NCBI RefSeq assembly: GCF_001634365.1
Contig: NZ_CP014579.1
Location: 2,852,001-2,916,000 of the forward strand
Direction: 5' to 3'
Source of the DNA: Paraburkholderia phytofirmans OLGA172
GTDB lineage: Bacteria; Pseudomonadota; Gammaproteobacteria; Burkholderiales; Burkholderiaceae
DNA length: 64,000 bases
Below are positions 36,752 to 45,684 of this stretch, piece by piece. Under the pieces are notes generated by a model. It ran no database searches. It was not told the origin of the DNA and saw nothing but the letters and a program-made list of their open reading frames with translations. How positions within the stretch are numbered: position 1 is the first letter of the stretch; each line of letters opens with the position of its first letter. A program made the position numbers and the translations under genes.

Positions 36752-37312
36752 TCATTCGAGTTCATGGATCAGTGTCTCCGCCATCGGCCATTCACCAAAC
36801 CCTGCAGCGGGATTCAGGTGACCGACTTCGCCGAGGTCGACGAGACGACTGCCCCAGTCTTTCGCCATCGCCGCGGTACGCTCGAACTGCGCGAGCGGAT
36901 CGTTGCGGCTCGCACCGACAATGCTCGGAAACGGGAGCGGCTTTCGTGGAATCGGCTGCCAACCGTTCTGAGCAATCGCATCGAAGGCCGGATAGCCTGC
37001 CGGCAGCGGTGTCTCGAGGTCGGCGGGAGCGGCGAGTAGTGCACCGTGAATCTTGCGGCTGTGCTGCTGGGCCCAATGCACCGTGATCATCACGCCCGCG
37101 CTATGCGCGACCAGGATCACCGGGCCATCGATTTTCGCGAGGGCAGCATCGAGCGCTGCAACGCGTGCCGCACAACTGAGCTTGTCGTGCTCGAGCGGCG
37201 GCACCGAGGCCGCCTTGGGCAACTTTTGCTCCAGCAGCGTTTGCCAATGCTCCGCGACGTGGTCGCGTAAGCCCGGCACCATCAGGATGGTTGGTGTCAT
37301 ATCGAGAGTCAT
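36752..37312 (-). CDS. RBBP9/YdeN-type serine hydrolase
   Basis: 186 residues, a minimal alpha/beta hydrolase. The opening TPTILMVPGLRDHVAEHWQTLLEQKLP, nucleophile Ser71 in LVAHSAGVMITVHW, FPSIVGASRNDPLAQFE with the acid, and catalytic His in GEVGHLNPAAGFGEWP fit the RBBP9/YdeN family. The substrate may be a small ester or lactone. AGGAG lies 8 bases before the ATG. It lies within the BKACE cluster, 124 bp after the dioxygenase gene and 70 bp before the Rieske gene. Confidence 0.87.
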   Translation of the reverse strand: MTLDMTPTILMVPGLRDHVAEHWQTLLEQKLPKAASVPPLEHDKLSCAARVAALDAALAKIDGPVILVAHSAGVMITVHWAQQHSRKIHGALLAAPADLETPLPAGYPAFDAIAQNGWQPIPRKPLPFPSIVGASRNDPLAQFERTAAMAKDWGSRLVDLGEVGHLNPAAGFGEWPMAETLIHELE

Positions 37313-37436
37313 GAAGCGGTCTCCTGTCGATCGGAGTTAGCGCTTCAGCTGTCGGCCAGAGTTCGCGCTTTAACGCGTTACGCTGGTCCCCTGCAAAGCG
37401 CTTACTCCGATCTCATGCAAGATGGTTGCTGCCCGA

Positions 37437-38285
37437 TCAGTACGGCCTGTCACCGATAATTCCGGCGCGCTCCATCTTGCGGTGACACGGCGAATAGTCC
37501 ATTACTGCATAGTGCTGCGTGCTGCGGTTGTCCCAGATCGCGATGCTATCGGGTTTCCAGCGCCAGCGGACCTGGTACTCGGGGATGTAGGCCTGGCTGA
37601 TGAGATAGCGCAGCAGGTCACCCGCGCCCGGATTGGCGTCCTGCCCGAAGCGCACCCGCGCCGGCGTGTGGTAATTGGTGAAATGGGTGGTGAAGGCACT
37701 CACGAACAACACCTTCTCACCGGTCTCCGGGTGCGTGCGCACGACCGGATGCTCCGCGTCCGGGAATTGCGCCTTAAGAGCGAGACGTTTTTCGATCGGC
37801 ATCGCGGCACCGAAGCTCGCCTCGATGCTGTGGCGGGCGCGCAGGTCCGCGATCTGGGTCTTGACGTGGTCCGGCAGGTTCTCGTAGGCGAGGACCATGT
37901 TCGCCCACATCGTGTCGCCCCCGACGGGCGGGCACTCCACGCAGCGCAGGACAGCGCCGAACTGCGGCGCCTCGCGCCAGGTGGCATCCGCGTGCCACGC
38001 GTTTTCATACCGGTCGTTGGGTTGATCCGGGTTCTTGTAGATGCGCACGAGGCCCGGATGCTCGGGATCGCTGCCCGCGACGGGATGGTCTTCCAGCGCG
38101 CCGAAACGACGCGCGAATGCGACGTGCTCGGCGCGCGAGATAGCCTGGTCGCGCAGGAACAGCACCCTGTGCTCAAGCAGCGCCGCCCGGATCCCGGCAA
38201 ACAGGCTGTCATCGTGGATGGCATCGGCGAGATTCACCCCGATCAGTTCGGCACCGATGGCACACGTCAATTGTTCGACTCGCAT
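37437..38285 (-). CDS. TauD/TfdA-family Fe(II)/2-oxoglutarate dioxygenase
   Basis: 282 residues. The iron triad is present: His98 and Asp100 in ENAWHADATW, and His258 in NRSTQHYAVMDY, with the 2-oxoglutarate-binding Arg near 273 (CHRKMERAGIIGD). The family hydroxylates and thereby cleaves sulfonates, aryloxyacetates, carnitine precursors and similar compounds. GAGGAG precedes the ATG. It is 10 bp from the quinone oxidoreductase stop, so the two are co-transcribed. Substrate unknown; WHADATWREAPQFG is TfdA-like. Confidence 0.9.
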   Translation of the reverse strand: MRVEQLTCAIGAELIGVNLADAIHDDSLFAGIRAALLEHRVLFLRDQAISRAEHVAFARRFGALEDHPVAGSDPEHPGLVRIYKNPDQPNDRYENAWHADATWREAPQFGAVLRCVECPPVGGDTMWANMVLAYENLPDHVKTQIADLRARHSIEASFGAAMPIEKRLALKAQFPDAEHPVVRTHPETGEKVLFVSAFTTHFTNYHTPARVRFGQDANPGAGDLLRYLISQAYIPEYQVRWRWKPDSIAIWDNRSTQHYAVMDYSPCHRKMERAGIIGDRPY

Positions 38286-38295
38286 GGCCCGCTCC

Positions 38296-39276
38296 TCAGA
38301 TGACGAAGACCGATGAGCCGGTCGTCTTGCGCGTTTCGAGGTCGCGGTGGGCCTGCGCCGCATCCTCCAGCGCGTAACGCTGGTTGAGTTCGATCTTGAT
38401 GCGGCCCGCGGCGACATGCCCGAAGAGTTCGCCGGCGAGTTCGTCCTTCTCGGCGGGGTCGGCGATATAGTCCGCCAGCGCGGGGCGCGTCAGGTAGAGC
38501 GAGCCCTTCATTGCCAGAATCTGTGGATTGAACGGCGGGATCGGCCCGGACGCCGTGCCGACGCAGACCATCAAGCCACGGCGCCTGAGCGAATCGAGCG
38601 ACGCCTCGAAGGTATCCTTGCCGACGCTGTCGAACACGACGTCCACGCCCACGCCGTTGGTCAGTTCGCGCACGCGCTTCGCGACGTCCTCCCGGCTGTA
38701 GTAAACGATGTGATCGCAGCCATGCGCACGGGCCACCTCGCCCTTGGCCTCGTTTGACACCGTGCCGATCACGGTGAGACCCAGCAGCTTCGCCCATTGC
38801 GACACAATCAGGCCGACACCGCCGGCGGCGGCATGCAGCAGGATAGTGTCGCCCGCCCTGAAGTCATGAATGCGGCGCATCAGGTACGACGAGGTCAGGC
38901 CTCGCATCGTCATGCCGGCCGCCGTTTCGCAGGAGATCGCATCCGGCAGCTTGATGAGCGGGGCCGCCGGGATCAGGCGTTCAGTGCTGTAGGCGCCGAG
39001 TGTGTTGAGAAATCCCGTGTAGGTCACGCGATCGCCGACCGCGACGTTGGTCACGTCGGAACCGATTGCCTCGACCACACCTGCAGCCTCGACACCCATG
39101 CCCGCAGGCAGCGGCACGGGGTACAGGCCCGTGCGGAAATAGGTGTCGGCGAAATTCAGGCCCACTGCCTCATGGCGCAAGCGAACCTGTCCGGGGCCGG
39201 GGTCGCCCACTTCAACGTTTTCGTAGCGCAAAACTTCGGGACCGCCGGTTTCATGGAAGCGCACTGCTTTCGCCAT
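38296..39276 (-). CDS. NADPH:quinone oxidoreductase (zeta-crystallin type)
   Basis: 326 residues of the MDR superfamily without zinc ligands. The substrate half has KAVRFHETGGPEVLRYENVEV and LNFADTYFRTGLYPVPLPAGMGVEAAGVV. The nucleotide half has ILLHAAAGGVGLIVSQWAKLLGLTVIGTVSNEAK. It reduces quinones or enones with NADPH. An AGGAG site precedes the ATG at 39276. It is tightly spaced between the MFS gene (34 bp) and the dioxygenase gene (10 bp). Confidence 0.92.
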   Translation of the reverse strand: MAKAVRFHETGGPEVLRYENVEVGDPGPGQVRLRHEAVGLNFADTYFRTGLYPVPLPAGMGVEAAGVVEAIGSDVTNVAVGDRVTYTGFLNTLGAYSTERLIPAAPLIKLPDAISCETAAGMTMRGLTSSYLMRRIHDFRAGDTILLHAAAGGVGLIVSQWAKLLGLTVIGTVSNEAKGEVARAHGCDHIVYYSREDVAKRVRELTNGVGVDVVFDSVGKDTFEASLDSLRRRGLMVCVGTASGPIPPFNPQILAMKGSLYLTRPALADYIADPAEKDELAGELFGHVAAGRIKIELNQRYALEDAAQAHRDLETRKTTGSSVFVI

Positions 39277-39310
39277 GTCAAATCTCCTATTCATTACTCG
39301 AACTGCAAAT

Positions 39311-40708
39311 TTATTTGGCCTGTGATGGGGTGGCCCGTTCTGCTCTCAGGCTCACTTGCCAGGTCTGAAGCTCGCGGGCGACCGTCGGGTCAGCCCCGGC
39401 CTGTTCACGAAGAGCACTCAACCGATCGAGGTCGACACCATAGTTCCGCTTGCCGATGAAGAAGGCGATTGCCGCGGCGAGAGGTGCAAACGGTACGAGT
39501 TGCAACGCGCCGAGCAGCCCGATCCGGTCGGCCACGATGCCCGTCAGGACGGCAGCGGGTGCCAGCCCCAGCAGGTTGTTCGCCAGCGTCAGGGTGGCAA
39601 ACGCCGACGCATGGATCGACGGCGGGGTGAGGTTCGCCACCATCGCACCCGAGGGGCCGGTCGCGCCTGCGCTGAAGAACATGCCGGCTCCAATCACGAC
39701 GAGTTGTGCCGGACCCACCGGCATCCGGAAACCGATCGTGAGCAGCACGAAGCAGATCAGACAGAAGGCGACGGCGGTGCTCCACTTCCTTTCCCGCTCA
39801 TGCTTGCTGAGCCGGTCGGTCAGCATTCCGCATACCACCATGCCGAAAGCGGTCGCCAGCACGAACACTGCCGCGCTCATTGCCGCCTTGCCGGTAGACA
39901 TGCCGTAGTAGCGGTTCAGGAAGCTGGGCATCCATGCCCATACGGCGGCTGGGACCAGCAGGTGGATACCGCTGCCGACGTAGGCGCACACGACTGACTT
40001 CGTCGAAAAGAGGCCTTTCATCAGCGCGCGGACGCTCATGCACACACGGTCGCCCTGCGCTTGCCTGATCACACTTGCAGGCTGCAGCCGCGCTAGCTGT
40101 TTTTCGGTGACGGCAAACCGGTAGAAAACCAGCAGCACGATCCCCAGGGCCGCCATTGCGCCGAACGCCGCGCGCCAGCCCAGGTGAGCCGCGACTGTCC
40201 CCCCGAGCGCCATGCCCAGCACTGAACCGAACGCCCCTCCGGCCATGAACGCGGCGGTGAGCGTGGAGCGCAGACGTGCCGGAAAGATGCTGAGCACAAC
40301 CGCGATGCCGACACTGCCATAGGCGGCTTCACCGATACCGACGAAGGCGCGCGCGAGCAGCATCTCGTGATAGCTCGTCGAGAGCGCACAGCCGAGCGTC
40401 GCGAGACTCCACATCGCCGCCATCAGCACAATGCTCTTCACGCGGCCCCAGCGGTCGGCGAGCACCGAGAGCGGAAAGGTGAGCACGCCGACCATCAGCG
40501 CGACTACACTGCTCAGCGAACCCAGGCGGGTGTCGGAAAGGTTCCATGTGGCCTTGAGCATCGGGAACACCGCATTCAACACCTGCCGCGACATGTAGTC
40601 GGAGAGCAGCAACCCCACCGTCAGGGCAAATACCACCCACGCATAGGCGCGCACGTCTTTCTGCGTCGTCGAAACATCGGCCGTGGTGGGCTCAGCATGC
40701 GTGAACAT
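39311..40708 (-). CDS. MFS transporter
   Basis: 465 residues with twelve hydrophobic segments. FPLSVLADRWGRVKSIVLMAAMWSLATLGCAL is the loop 2-3 signature and GMLTDRLSKHERERKWS the second-half repeat. The N-terminal motif SDYMSRQVLNAVFPMLKATW resembles the anion:cation symporter / hexuronate-type and sugar-acid importers. AGGAGACGACTC precedes the ATG. Its place right after the BKACE gene suggests it imports the pathway substrate (inference). Confidence 0.88.
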   Translation of the reverse strand: MFTHAEPTTADVSTTQKDVRAYAWVVFALTVGLLLSDYMSRQVLNAVFPMLKATWNLSDTRLGSLSSVVALMVGVLTFPLSVLADRWGRVKSIVLMAAMWSLATLGCALSTSYHEMLLARAFVGIGEAAYGSVGIAVVLSIFPARLRSTLTAAFMAGGAFGSVLGMALGGTVAAHLGWRAAFGAMAALGIVLLVFYRFAVTEKQLARLQPASVIRQAQGDRVCMSVRALMKGLFSTKSVVCAYVGSGIHLLVPAAVWAWMPSFLNRYYGMSTGKAAMSAAVFVLATAFGMVVCGMLTDRLSKHERERKWSTAVAFCLICFVLLTIGFRMPVGPAQLVVIGAGMFFSAGATGPSGAMVANLTPPSIHASAFATLTLANNLLGLAPAAVLTGIVADRIGLLGALQLVPFAPLAAAIAFFIGKRNYGVDLDRLSALREQAGADPTVARELQTWQVSLRAERATPSQAK

Positions 40709-40861
40709 GAGTCGTCTCCTTCGTGTCCAGCTCGTTGGCGGCCGCCTTTGCCTTGCAGGGCAAAGGGGCCTTTATGGCTACCGTGCAACCCTCCCCGGCA
40801 TACCGGAGAGCCCTACCTTTGAAACCCGACATCCGCGAAGCGTCAGCCGCGTACCCATCCC

Positions 40862-41917
40862 TTACGCCGCGCGCAGCGGCAGGTTCTTAACGCCTGCCTT
40901 CCGGTTCGGTGCCATGCCGTTGGCCGCGAGTGTCTCGTCGACCGTGTTGTACTGCACGCCGATCTTGTAGATCTCGCGCGCCTCCTTACCGCTTGCGATC
41001 TCGCGGCCCAGTTCGCGGGCCACGCGCACGCACTGCTCGATCTGCTGCACCGAGGTCATGCGGTTGCCGTGCTGGTCGATGATCGTGTCTTCGATGCCGC
41101 AGCGAGGATGCAGGCCCATGGCCATCGCCATCATGTTGAACGGCAGGACGTTCTTCAGCAACGACTCGGCCGTGACCGTGCCGCCGTCCGGCGCACGGTG
41201 AACGAAGTTGAAGAAGTTGTGCGGGTTCGGACCGTCAAAGCCGCCGCCGATTCCGATCCACGTCAGGTTCAGCGGCCCCTTGTAGACGCCCTTGCGCACC
41301 AGGCGGTCGAGCGTTTCGAGCGCATGGATGCCGGTGAGCTGGAAGTGCGGCTGGATGCCCGATGCCTGCAGGCGTCGCAGGTGTTCCTCAACCCAGCCCG
41401 GACCCGCGGGCACCGTCATTTCACTGTAGGCAGCCATGAGCGCGGGATTGGCCAGCGACGTGCCTTCCAGGTATTCCGGATAGAGCAACTCCATGATGTT
41501 CATCTGCGTGGTGTTGATCGCCACCGTCACCTGATCGGGCTTCGGGTCGAGGTCGGCCAGCATGTGACGCGTGTCGTCGGACAGCCACTTCGCAGCCTGG
41601 CCGTCGTCTTCCGGCGCGAACGAGATCGAACCTCCGACCTGGATGATCATGTCCGGCACGGCCGCGCGCACACCCGCGATGAGTTCGTTGAATTTCGACA
41701 GGCGCTTGGAGCCCTTGCCATCCAGTTCACGCACGTGCAGGTGCAGGACGGTCGCGCCAGCGTTGTAGCAATCGACGGCCTTCTGGATCTGCTCCTCCAT
41801 CGTCACCGGAATGTCTTCCGGAAAGTCCTCGGGCATCCATTCCGGGCCGTACGGAGCAGTCGTGATGACAACCTTGTCCTGGTTCTCGGGGTGCAGCGAA
41901 TCGTCGAGGAATTGCAT
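40862..41917 (-). CDS. BKACE-family beta-keto acid cleavage enzyme (DUF849)
   Basis: 351 residues. The zinc site opens with VVITTAPYGPEW and YNAGATVLHLHVRELDG (His59, His61), then IIQVGGS, WIGIGGGFDGPNPHNF, NMMAMAMGLHPRCGIEDTII with the catalytic-site Glu. The family condenses a beta-keto acid with acetyl-CoA and cleaves it to acetoacetate plus a CoA ester. It is longer than the typical 275-310 residues, with an insert before LHLHVRE. An in-frame TTG lies 12 bases earlier, but GGAG places the start at ATG 41917. It is first in the minus-strand cluster and divergent from an AraC regulator. Confidence 0.88.
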   Translation of the reverse strand: MQFLDDSLHPENQDKVVITTAPYGPEWMPEDFPEDIPVTMEEQIQKAVDCYNAGATVLHLHVRELDGKGSKRLSKFNELIAGVRAAVPDMIIQVGGSISFAPEDDGQAAKWLSDDTRHMLADLDPKPDQVTVAINTTQMNIMELLYPEYLEGTSLANPALMAAYSEMTVPAGPGWVEEHLRRLQASGIQPHFQLTGIHALETLDRLVRKGVYKGPLNLTWIGIGGGFDGPNPHNFFNFVHRAPDGGTVTAESLLKNVLPFNMMAMAMGLHPRCGIEDTIIDQHGNRMTSVQQIEQCVRVARELGREIASGKEAREIYKIGVQYNTVDETLAANGMAPNRKAGVKNLPLRAA

Positions 41918-42164
41918 CGTGTTCTCCAATAGGGGGACGGTATTCCGACGCGTGCGACACGGCTGGCCGAATCAAAACTGGTCGGAACATGATGAACCGT
42001 TGAGATCTCACGATACGGCAATCCTGCGTTACACTTTTGTGATTGGGCGCCATCCTTTTAGCATTTCATGCCACTGCGCGTTAACACCAGTATTTGCGCG
42101 CGGGAGGCATTTTCATTACCGGACGGCAAGGCGCTGCCCGTAAGATGCGTGCGGAGGCATAACG

Positions 42165-43166
42165 ATGGAATCGATGCTGCGCTCGGTAGCCATGAGCGGC
42201 TACTTCGATGTGACGCGGCGGGTCGGACTGAACCCGGTCGAGCTTGCGCAGCAGGTCGGGATCGATACCGCGGCGCTTGCGAATCCGGACGATCGCATTC
42301 AGGCAGCCGCCGCGTGCCGGCTGCTGGAACTTACGGCCGAAAAAGCGTCATGCCCGACTTTCGCGCTGCAAATGGCCGAGACCCGGCAGAAGTTCGGTAC
42401 CGGTGTGGTCAATGTCCTGCTCGCGCACAAACGCACGCTGCGCGAGGTGTTGCTGGCCACAGCCGAATACCGGCATTTGCTAAACGAAGCCCTGGCTGTG
42501 TACGTCGAGGACGCGGGCGAAACGGTCACAATTCGGGAAGAACTGGTCGTCGAACCGGGTACCCCAACGAATCAGGCGATCGAACTCACGGTCGGTGTCC
42601 TCTGGCGCCACTCCAGCGCCCTGCTTGGTGATCACTGGAAACCACGCTCCGTCCATTTTGTTCATCAAGCACCGAAAGACCTGACTTTTCATCGACGGTT
42701 CTTCGGCTGTCCGTTGGAGTTTGGCAGCGATTTCAACGGCTTCGTGTGCGCGGCCGCCGATCTCGACTACCCGAATCCCGCCGCTGACCCGGAACTGGTG
42801 CGATATGCCGAGAGCCTCGCGGATTCGCTCAATGTGACGGGTGTCGATTCGACCGCGCTGGAAGTGCGCAAGGCGATCTACCTGTTGCTGCCCCTCGAGC
42901 AGGCCACCGTCGAGCGGGTTGCCCGCCATTTATGTCTGAGCGTTCGCACCATGCAGCGCCAACTTGAACTGGCGCATACCAGCTTCTCGCGTCTGGTCGA
43001 GGAAGTCAGGGGCGAACTTGCCGTGCGCTATATGAGCAACCCACGCTATCCCATCGGGCGGGTTTCCGCACTGCTAGGCTATTCACAGCAGGGTTCCTTC
43101 ACGAACTGGTTTTATGCACGCTTTGGCGTGACGCCGCGTGACTGGCGCAACAGCCATTTGAAATGA
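42165..43166 (+). CDS. AraC-family regulator, OruR/ArgR type
   Basis: 333 residues. Residues 1-200 form the arabinose-operon-regulator-like N-terminal domain of the OruR/ArgR group (MSGYFDVTRRVGLNPVELAQQVGID, then LLLATAEYRHLLNEAL-type helices). The C-terminus is the AraC double helix-turn-helix (TVERVARHLCLSVRTMQRQLELAHTSFSRLVEEVRGELAVRYM, YPIGRVSALLGYSQQGSFTNWFYARFGVTPRDW). GGAGG lies 7 bases before the ATG. It is divergent from the BKACE gene across 247 bp and is the likely activator of the catabolic cluster. Confidence 0.92.
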   Translation: MESMLRSVAMSGYFDVTRRVGLNPVELAQQVGIDTAALANPDDRIQAAAACRLLELTAEKASCPTFALQMAETRQKFGTGVVNVLLAHKRTLREVLLATAEYRHLLNEALAVYVEDAGETVTIREELVVEPGTPTNQAIELTVGVLWRHSSALLGDHWKPRSVHFVHQAPKDLTFHRRFFGCPLEFGSDFNGFVCAAADLDYPNPAADPELVRYAESLADSLNVTGVDSTALEVRKAIYLLLPLEQATVERVARHLCLSVRTMQRQLELAHTSFSRLVEEVRGELAVRYMSNPRYPIGRVSALLGYSQQGSFTNWFYARFGVTPRDWRNSHLK

Positions 43167-43398
43167 TCGCGCTGCGCCATGGGCTTTCGAAGGCTTCGAT
43201 CGCAAGCCAGTCGTCAAATCACCGAAAGCTCGCCACCACACATCGCCTGGAAACCGGCGCAGACATCCGCCGCTCAATAGTCGACTCGTCCTGCGCAGAT
43301 AGTGCGACGAGGCCTGTCGACCTAGACAGTCGTGTTCATCACCCACGAGCGTCTGGTGCGCGAGCCAAGACGGATAAACCTTCACGGGTCGCGAACGG

Positions 43399-43677
43399 CT
43401 AATAACTCGTCTCGAGTCCATGCAGCAGTTCGAACGTTGCGTTGAGATCGGCGAGATCGATCGGCGCCACCCGATAGCCAATGTACTGGCGATGCGTGAC
43501 CAATCCTTCGGAGACGAGCACCTTCAGCGCCTCCCGCAAAGGCGTTTTCGATACGTCGAAGGTGACACACAGTTCCTTTTCGTCGATCCTGGCACTCGGC
43601 GGCAACTCGCCTTCATCGATCATCACGCGCAGGCGCGCGCCGATCTCGGCAGCCATGCCGCGAATGCGCACAAACAT
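43399..43677 (-). pseudogene. GntR (FadR/FCD-type) regulator, truncated
   Basis: The winged-helix domain is intact (GARLRVMIDEGELPPSARID, VTFDVSKTPLREALKVLVSEGLV, then YRVAPIDLADLNATFELLHGLE). The frame stops at ETSY* just where the FCD effector domain should begin, so about 140 residues are lost, and I find no FCD sequence in the next 230 bases. Upstream the coding pattern continues to the IS element (PIPVATTLQVSPRLARV), whose right-hand insertion point is only about 95 bases from ATG 43677. Full-length function is excluded; a DNA-binding fragment could still be made. Confidence 0.72.
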
Positions 43678-43771
43678 TGCAACCCGCGCCAATCGAGGAC
43701 TCACCTGCAACGTCGTAGCAACCGGAATTGGGAGATGGGTCCATCGAGTCGAACGCTCAAACCCGAGCGAT

Positions 43772-45252
43772 CGTTTAACCCATTTCGTTATACAGAAGTG
43801 TCGTAACCGTCGCGCAAGATCTGAATGGTGATCACAGCATCCATGACTCGCTGCATGCCAATCCACAGCGTCTTCGCGCCCGGTTCGCCGTCGCTCTTGC
43901 GCCCGAGGAATCCTCCCAGTGACGCGATCATCCGTATCACCTGGCTGAGCGTCGGTGGTTTTTTCGGACGCGCCTTCTTACAGAGCACGTGAGCGCCGTG
44001 TATCTCGTCAGCCGCGAAGAACAACGACGCGTCCAGCTCCGGACAGGTTCTGCCGACACGCATGAGCCGTGCGATACGCCACGATACGACCATGTACAGC
44101 GCGAGCGCCTTCTCCACGCGCTCCATCTGTGAGAGTTGCAGCGCTTCAACCCGGCAGGCGTTCTTCAGGACGTTGAAGAACATTTCTATTTCCCACCTCG
44201 CGCGGTACCAGTCAACGAGTTCGATGAGCGCATGCGCATCGCCCGCTTCGCGGTTGGTCACAAGACGCCAGATGACGGGCTTCACACCCGCTGGCGCATC
44301 CACTTCATACGCCTCGAGGCAGGTGAGCGTGACACCGGCACGCCCGGGCAGCGTGATGCGCTGGCTACGCAGTTCCTGCCTCACTTCACGCGCCTTCTGG
44401 CCGCTGCGCCCGGGCAGCACGAAGCTGATGTGGCCGACCACCTCACTGGCGTGCACCGTCTCCCACAAATTCGCTTCGCCCTTCAGGGCGCGATTGTGCT
44501 GCGAGCGCATCAGCCAGTCCGCCGGTTCACCCAGTTCCTGCGCACGCTGCATGAGCGCGGCGATGTCGCCTTCACGATCGGCCACATACACCAGTCGCGT
44601 GTCAGGCAGGGCCCGTGCCTGTTCGGCCACGATCTCATAGCTTTCGACCCACCGCACACTTTCCCTGACACCGCCACGCCTGCCGTTTGCATCGCGTGGT
44701 TCGCGCGCCCACATCCATGCGTTCATCACACCCAGCGGCTCCCGATCCGGTGTCACCGCATAGGTCGCGTGAAGATACATGCCCACCTGTGCTTCATAAC
44801 TGAGCGGGCCGGCCCCTTCAATGTCCTGACCGTTAAAGTTCAGCTCTGTCGTATCGGCAATGCAAAGCACCACCGGCAACTGCCCCATGCGCGTCGTGGT
44901 ACGGTCCCAATGCGGCTGCATCATGTCGCGCCAGTCGATGCGCTCATTGCCCAGAAAACGATATGCCGCCATCGTCTCGGCCCAGCCTTCGCACGCGCCC
45001 GGAATGCTGGCCGTGGGCCGGCTGGCGAACCGCTTGACCAGCTCCTTCGCGCGCCGGTCTCGCCGTGGATCACCCAAATCCAGCGTCTCAAATTCCTCGT
45101 CCACCCATGCTCCCGCGTCGTCTCGAGTCTTCATGCCGAAAATCCGAGAGTAAACGCGAAATCCGCATTGTTAACAACCCCCTCCTGGCTGATTTGCTAT
45201 CCAGCATCGATTCCAGGCACGTCGATTTGTGTATAAGGAAATGCGTTTAACC
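43772..45252. mobile_element. IS4-family insertion sequence with 9-bp target duplication
   Basis: The element itself is 43781-45243 (1463 bp). The ends are inverted: CATTTCGTTATACAGAAGTG at 43781-43800 and the complement of CATTTCCTTATACACAAATC at the other end, 16-17 of 20 matching. The direct repeat CGTTTAACC flanks it exactly at 43772-43780 and 45244-45252, the 9-bp duplication expected of IS50-like elements. One intact transposase fills most of the length. Exact duplications imply a fairly recent insertion. Confidence 0.88.
43788..45134 (-). CDS. IS4-family (IS50-like) transposase
   Basis: 448 residues. The DDE catalytic residues are recognisable: Asp in VVLCIADTTELNFNG, Asp in VYVADREGDIAAL, and Glu in DWYRARWEIEMFFNVLK, the YREK-like signature of IS4. 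The N-terminal WVDEEFETLDLGDPRRDRRAKELVKRFASRPTASIP is the Tn5-type DNA-binding segment. It cuts and rejoins the element's own ends. The frame is intact and the element is bounded by perfect target duplications, so it may be active. Confidence 0.92.
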   Translation of the reverse strand: MKTRDDAGAWVDEEFETLDLGDPRRDRRAKELVKRFASRPTASIPGACEGWAETMAAYRFLGNERIDWRDMMQPHWDRTTTRMGQLPVVLCIADTTELNFNGQDIEGAGPLSYEAQVGMYLHATYAVTPDREPLGVMNAWMWAREPRDANGRRGGVRESVRWVESYEIVAEQARALPDTRLVYVADREGDIAALMQRAQELGEPADWLMRSQHNRALKGEANLWETVHASEVVGHISFVLPGRSGQKAREVRQELRSQRITLPGRAGVTLTCLEAYEVDAPAGVKPVIWRLVTNREAGDAHALIELVDWYRARWEIEMFFNVLKNACRVEALQLSQMERVEKALALYMVVSWRIARLMRVGRTCPELDASLFFAADEIHGAHVLCKKARPKKPPTLSQVIRMIASLGGFLGRKSDGEPGAKTLWIGMQRVMDAVITIQILRDGYDTSV

Positions 45253-45684
45253 CGCTATCGAGCAAAGGCAGTCATCGCAATTTTGCATTGTCATTAATTT
45301 GCCTCGCTATTTAATAAGTTGAAAAAAGGTACTCCATAGACTAGAGTGGTCCGTAACTTCTATCTGCGTACATATTCTAATCTCCAACACGGGAAGCGGA
45401 TAACAGGCTATCTCGTCATTGATCACGGCGACCCATGGTGGATCAGCTCTAACGTCTGGGTTGTGCCGGTCAGCAATCCGAACTAACCATGGCCGCTTTC
45501 CGATGCAAGCCAGCGCAATTTATCCTGATACAGATGCGCGAACGGCATATATAGCAGATTTTTATTTGCAAAAAAGACTCAACTTTATTTCGATCTGCGC
45601 CTATATCGAGACGCAAGGTGTGCCCCGTTGTGCCGCATATGAATTTATCGCGATCCAGGTTTTATTCCAGGAAAGGGGATCACT
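45253..45684. other. AT-rich non-coding stretch upstream of HAF gene
   Basis: 432 bp, clearly richer in A and T than the rest of the window. It likely contains the promoter of the HAF-repeat gene, but no confident -35/-10 pair could be placed. No gene recognised. Confidence 0.4.
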
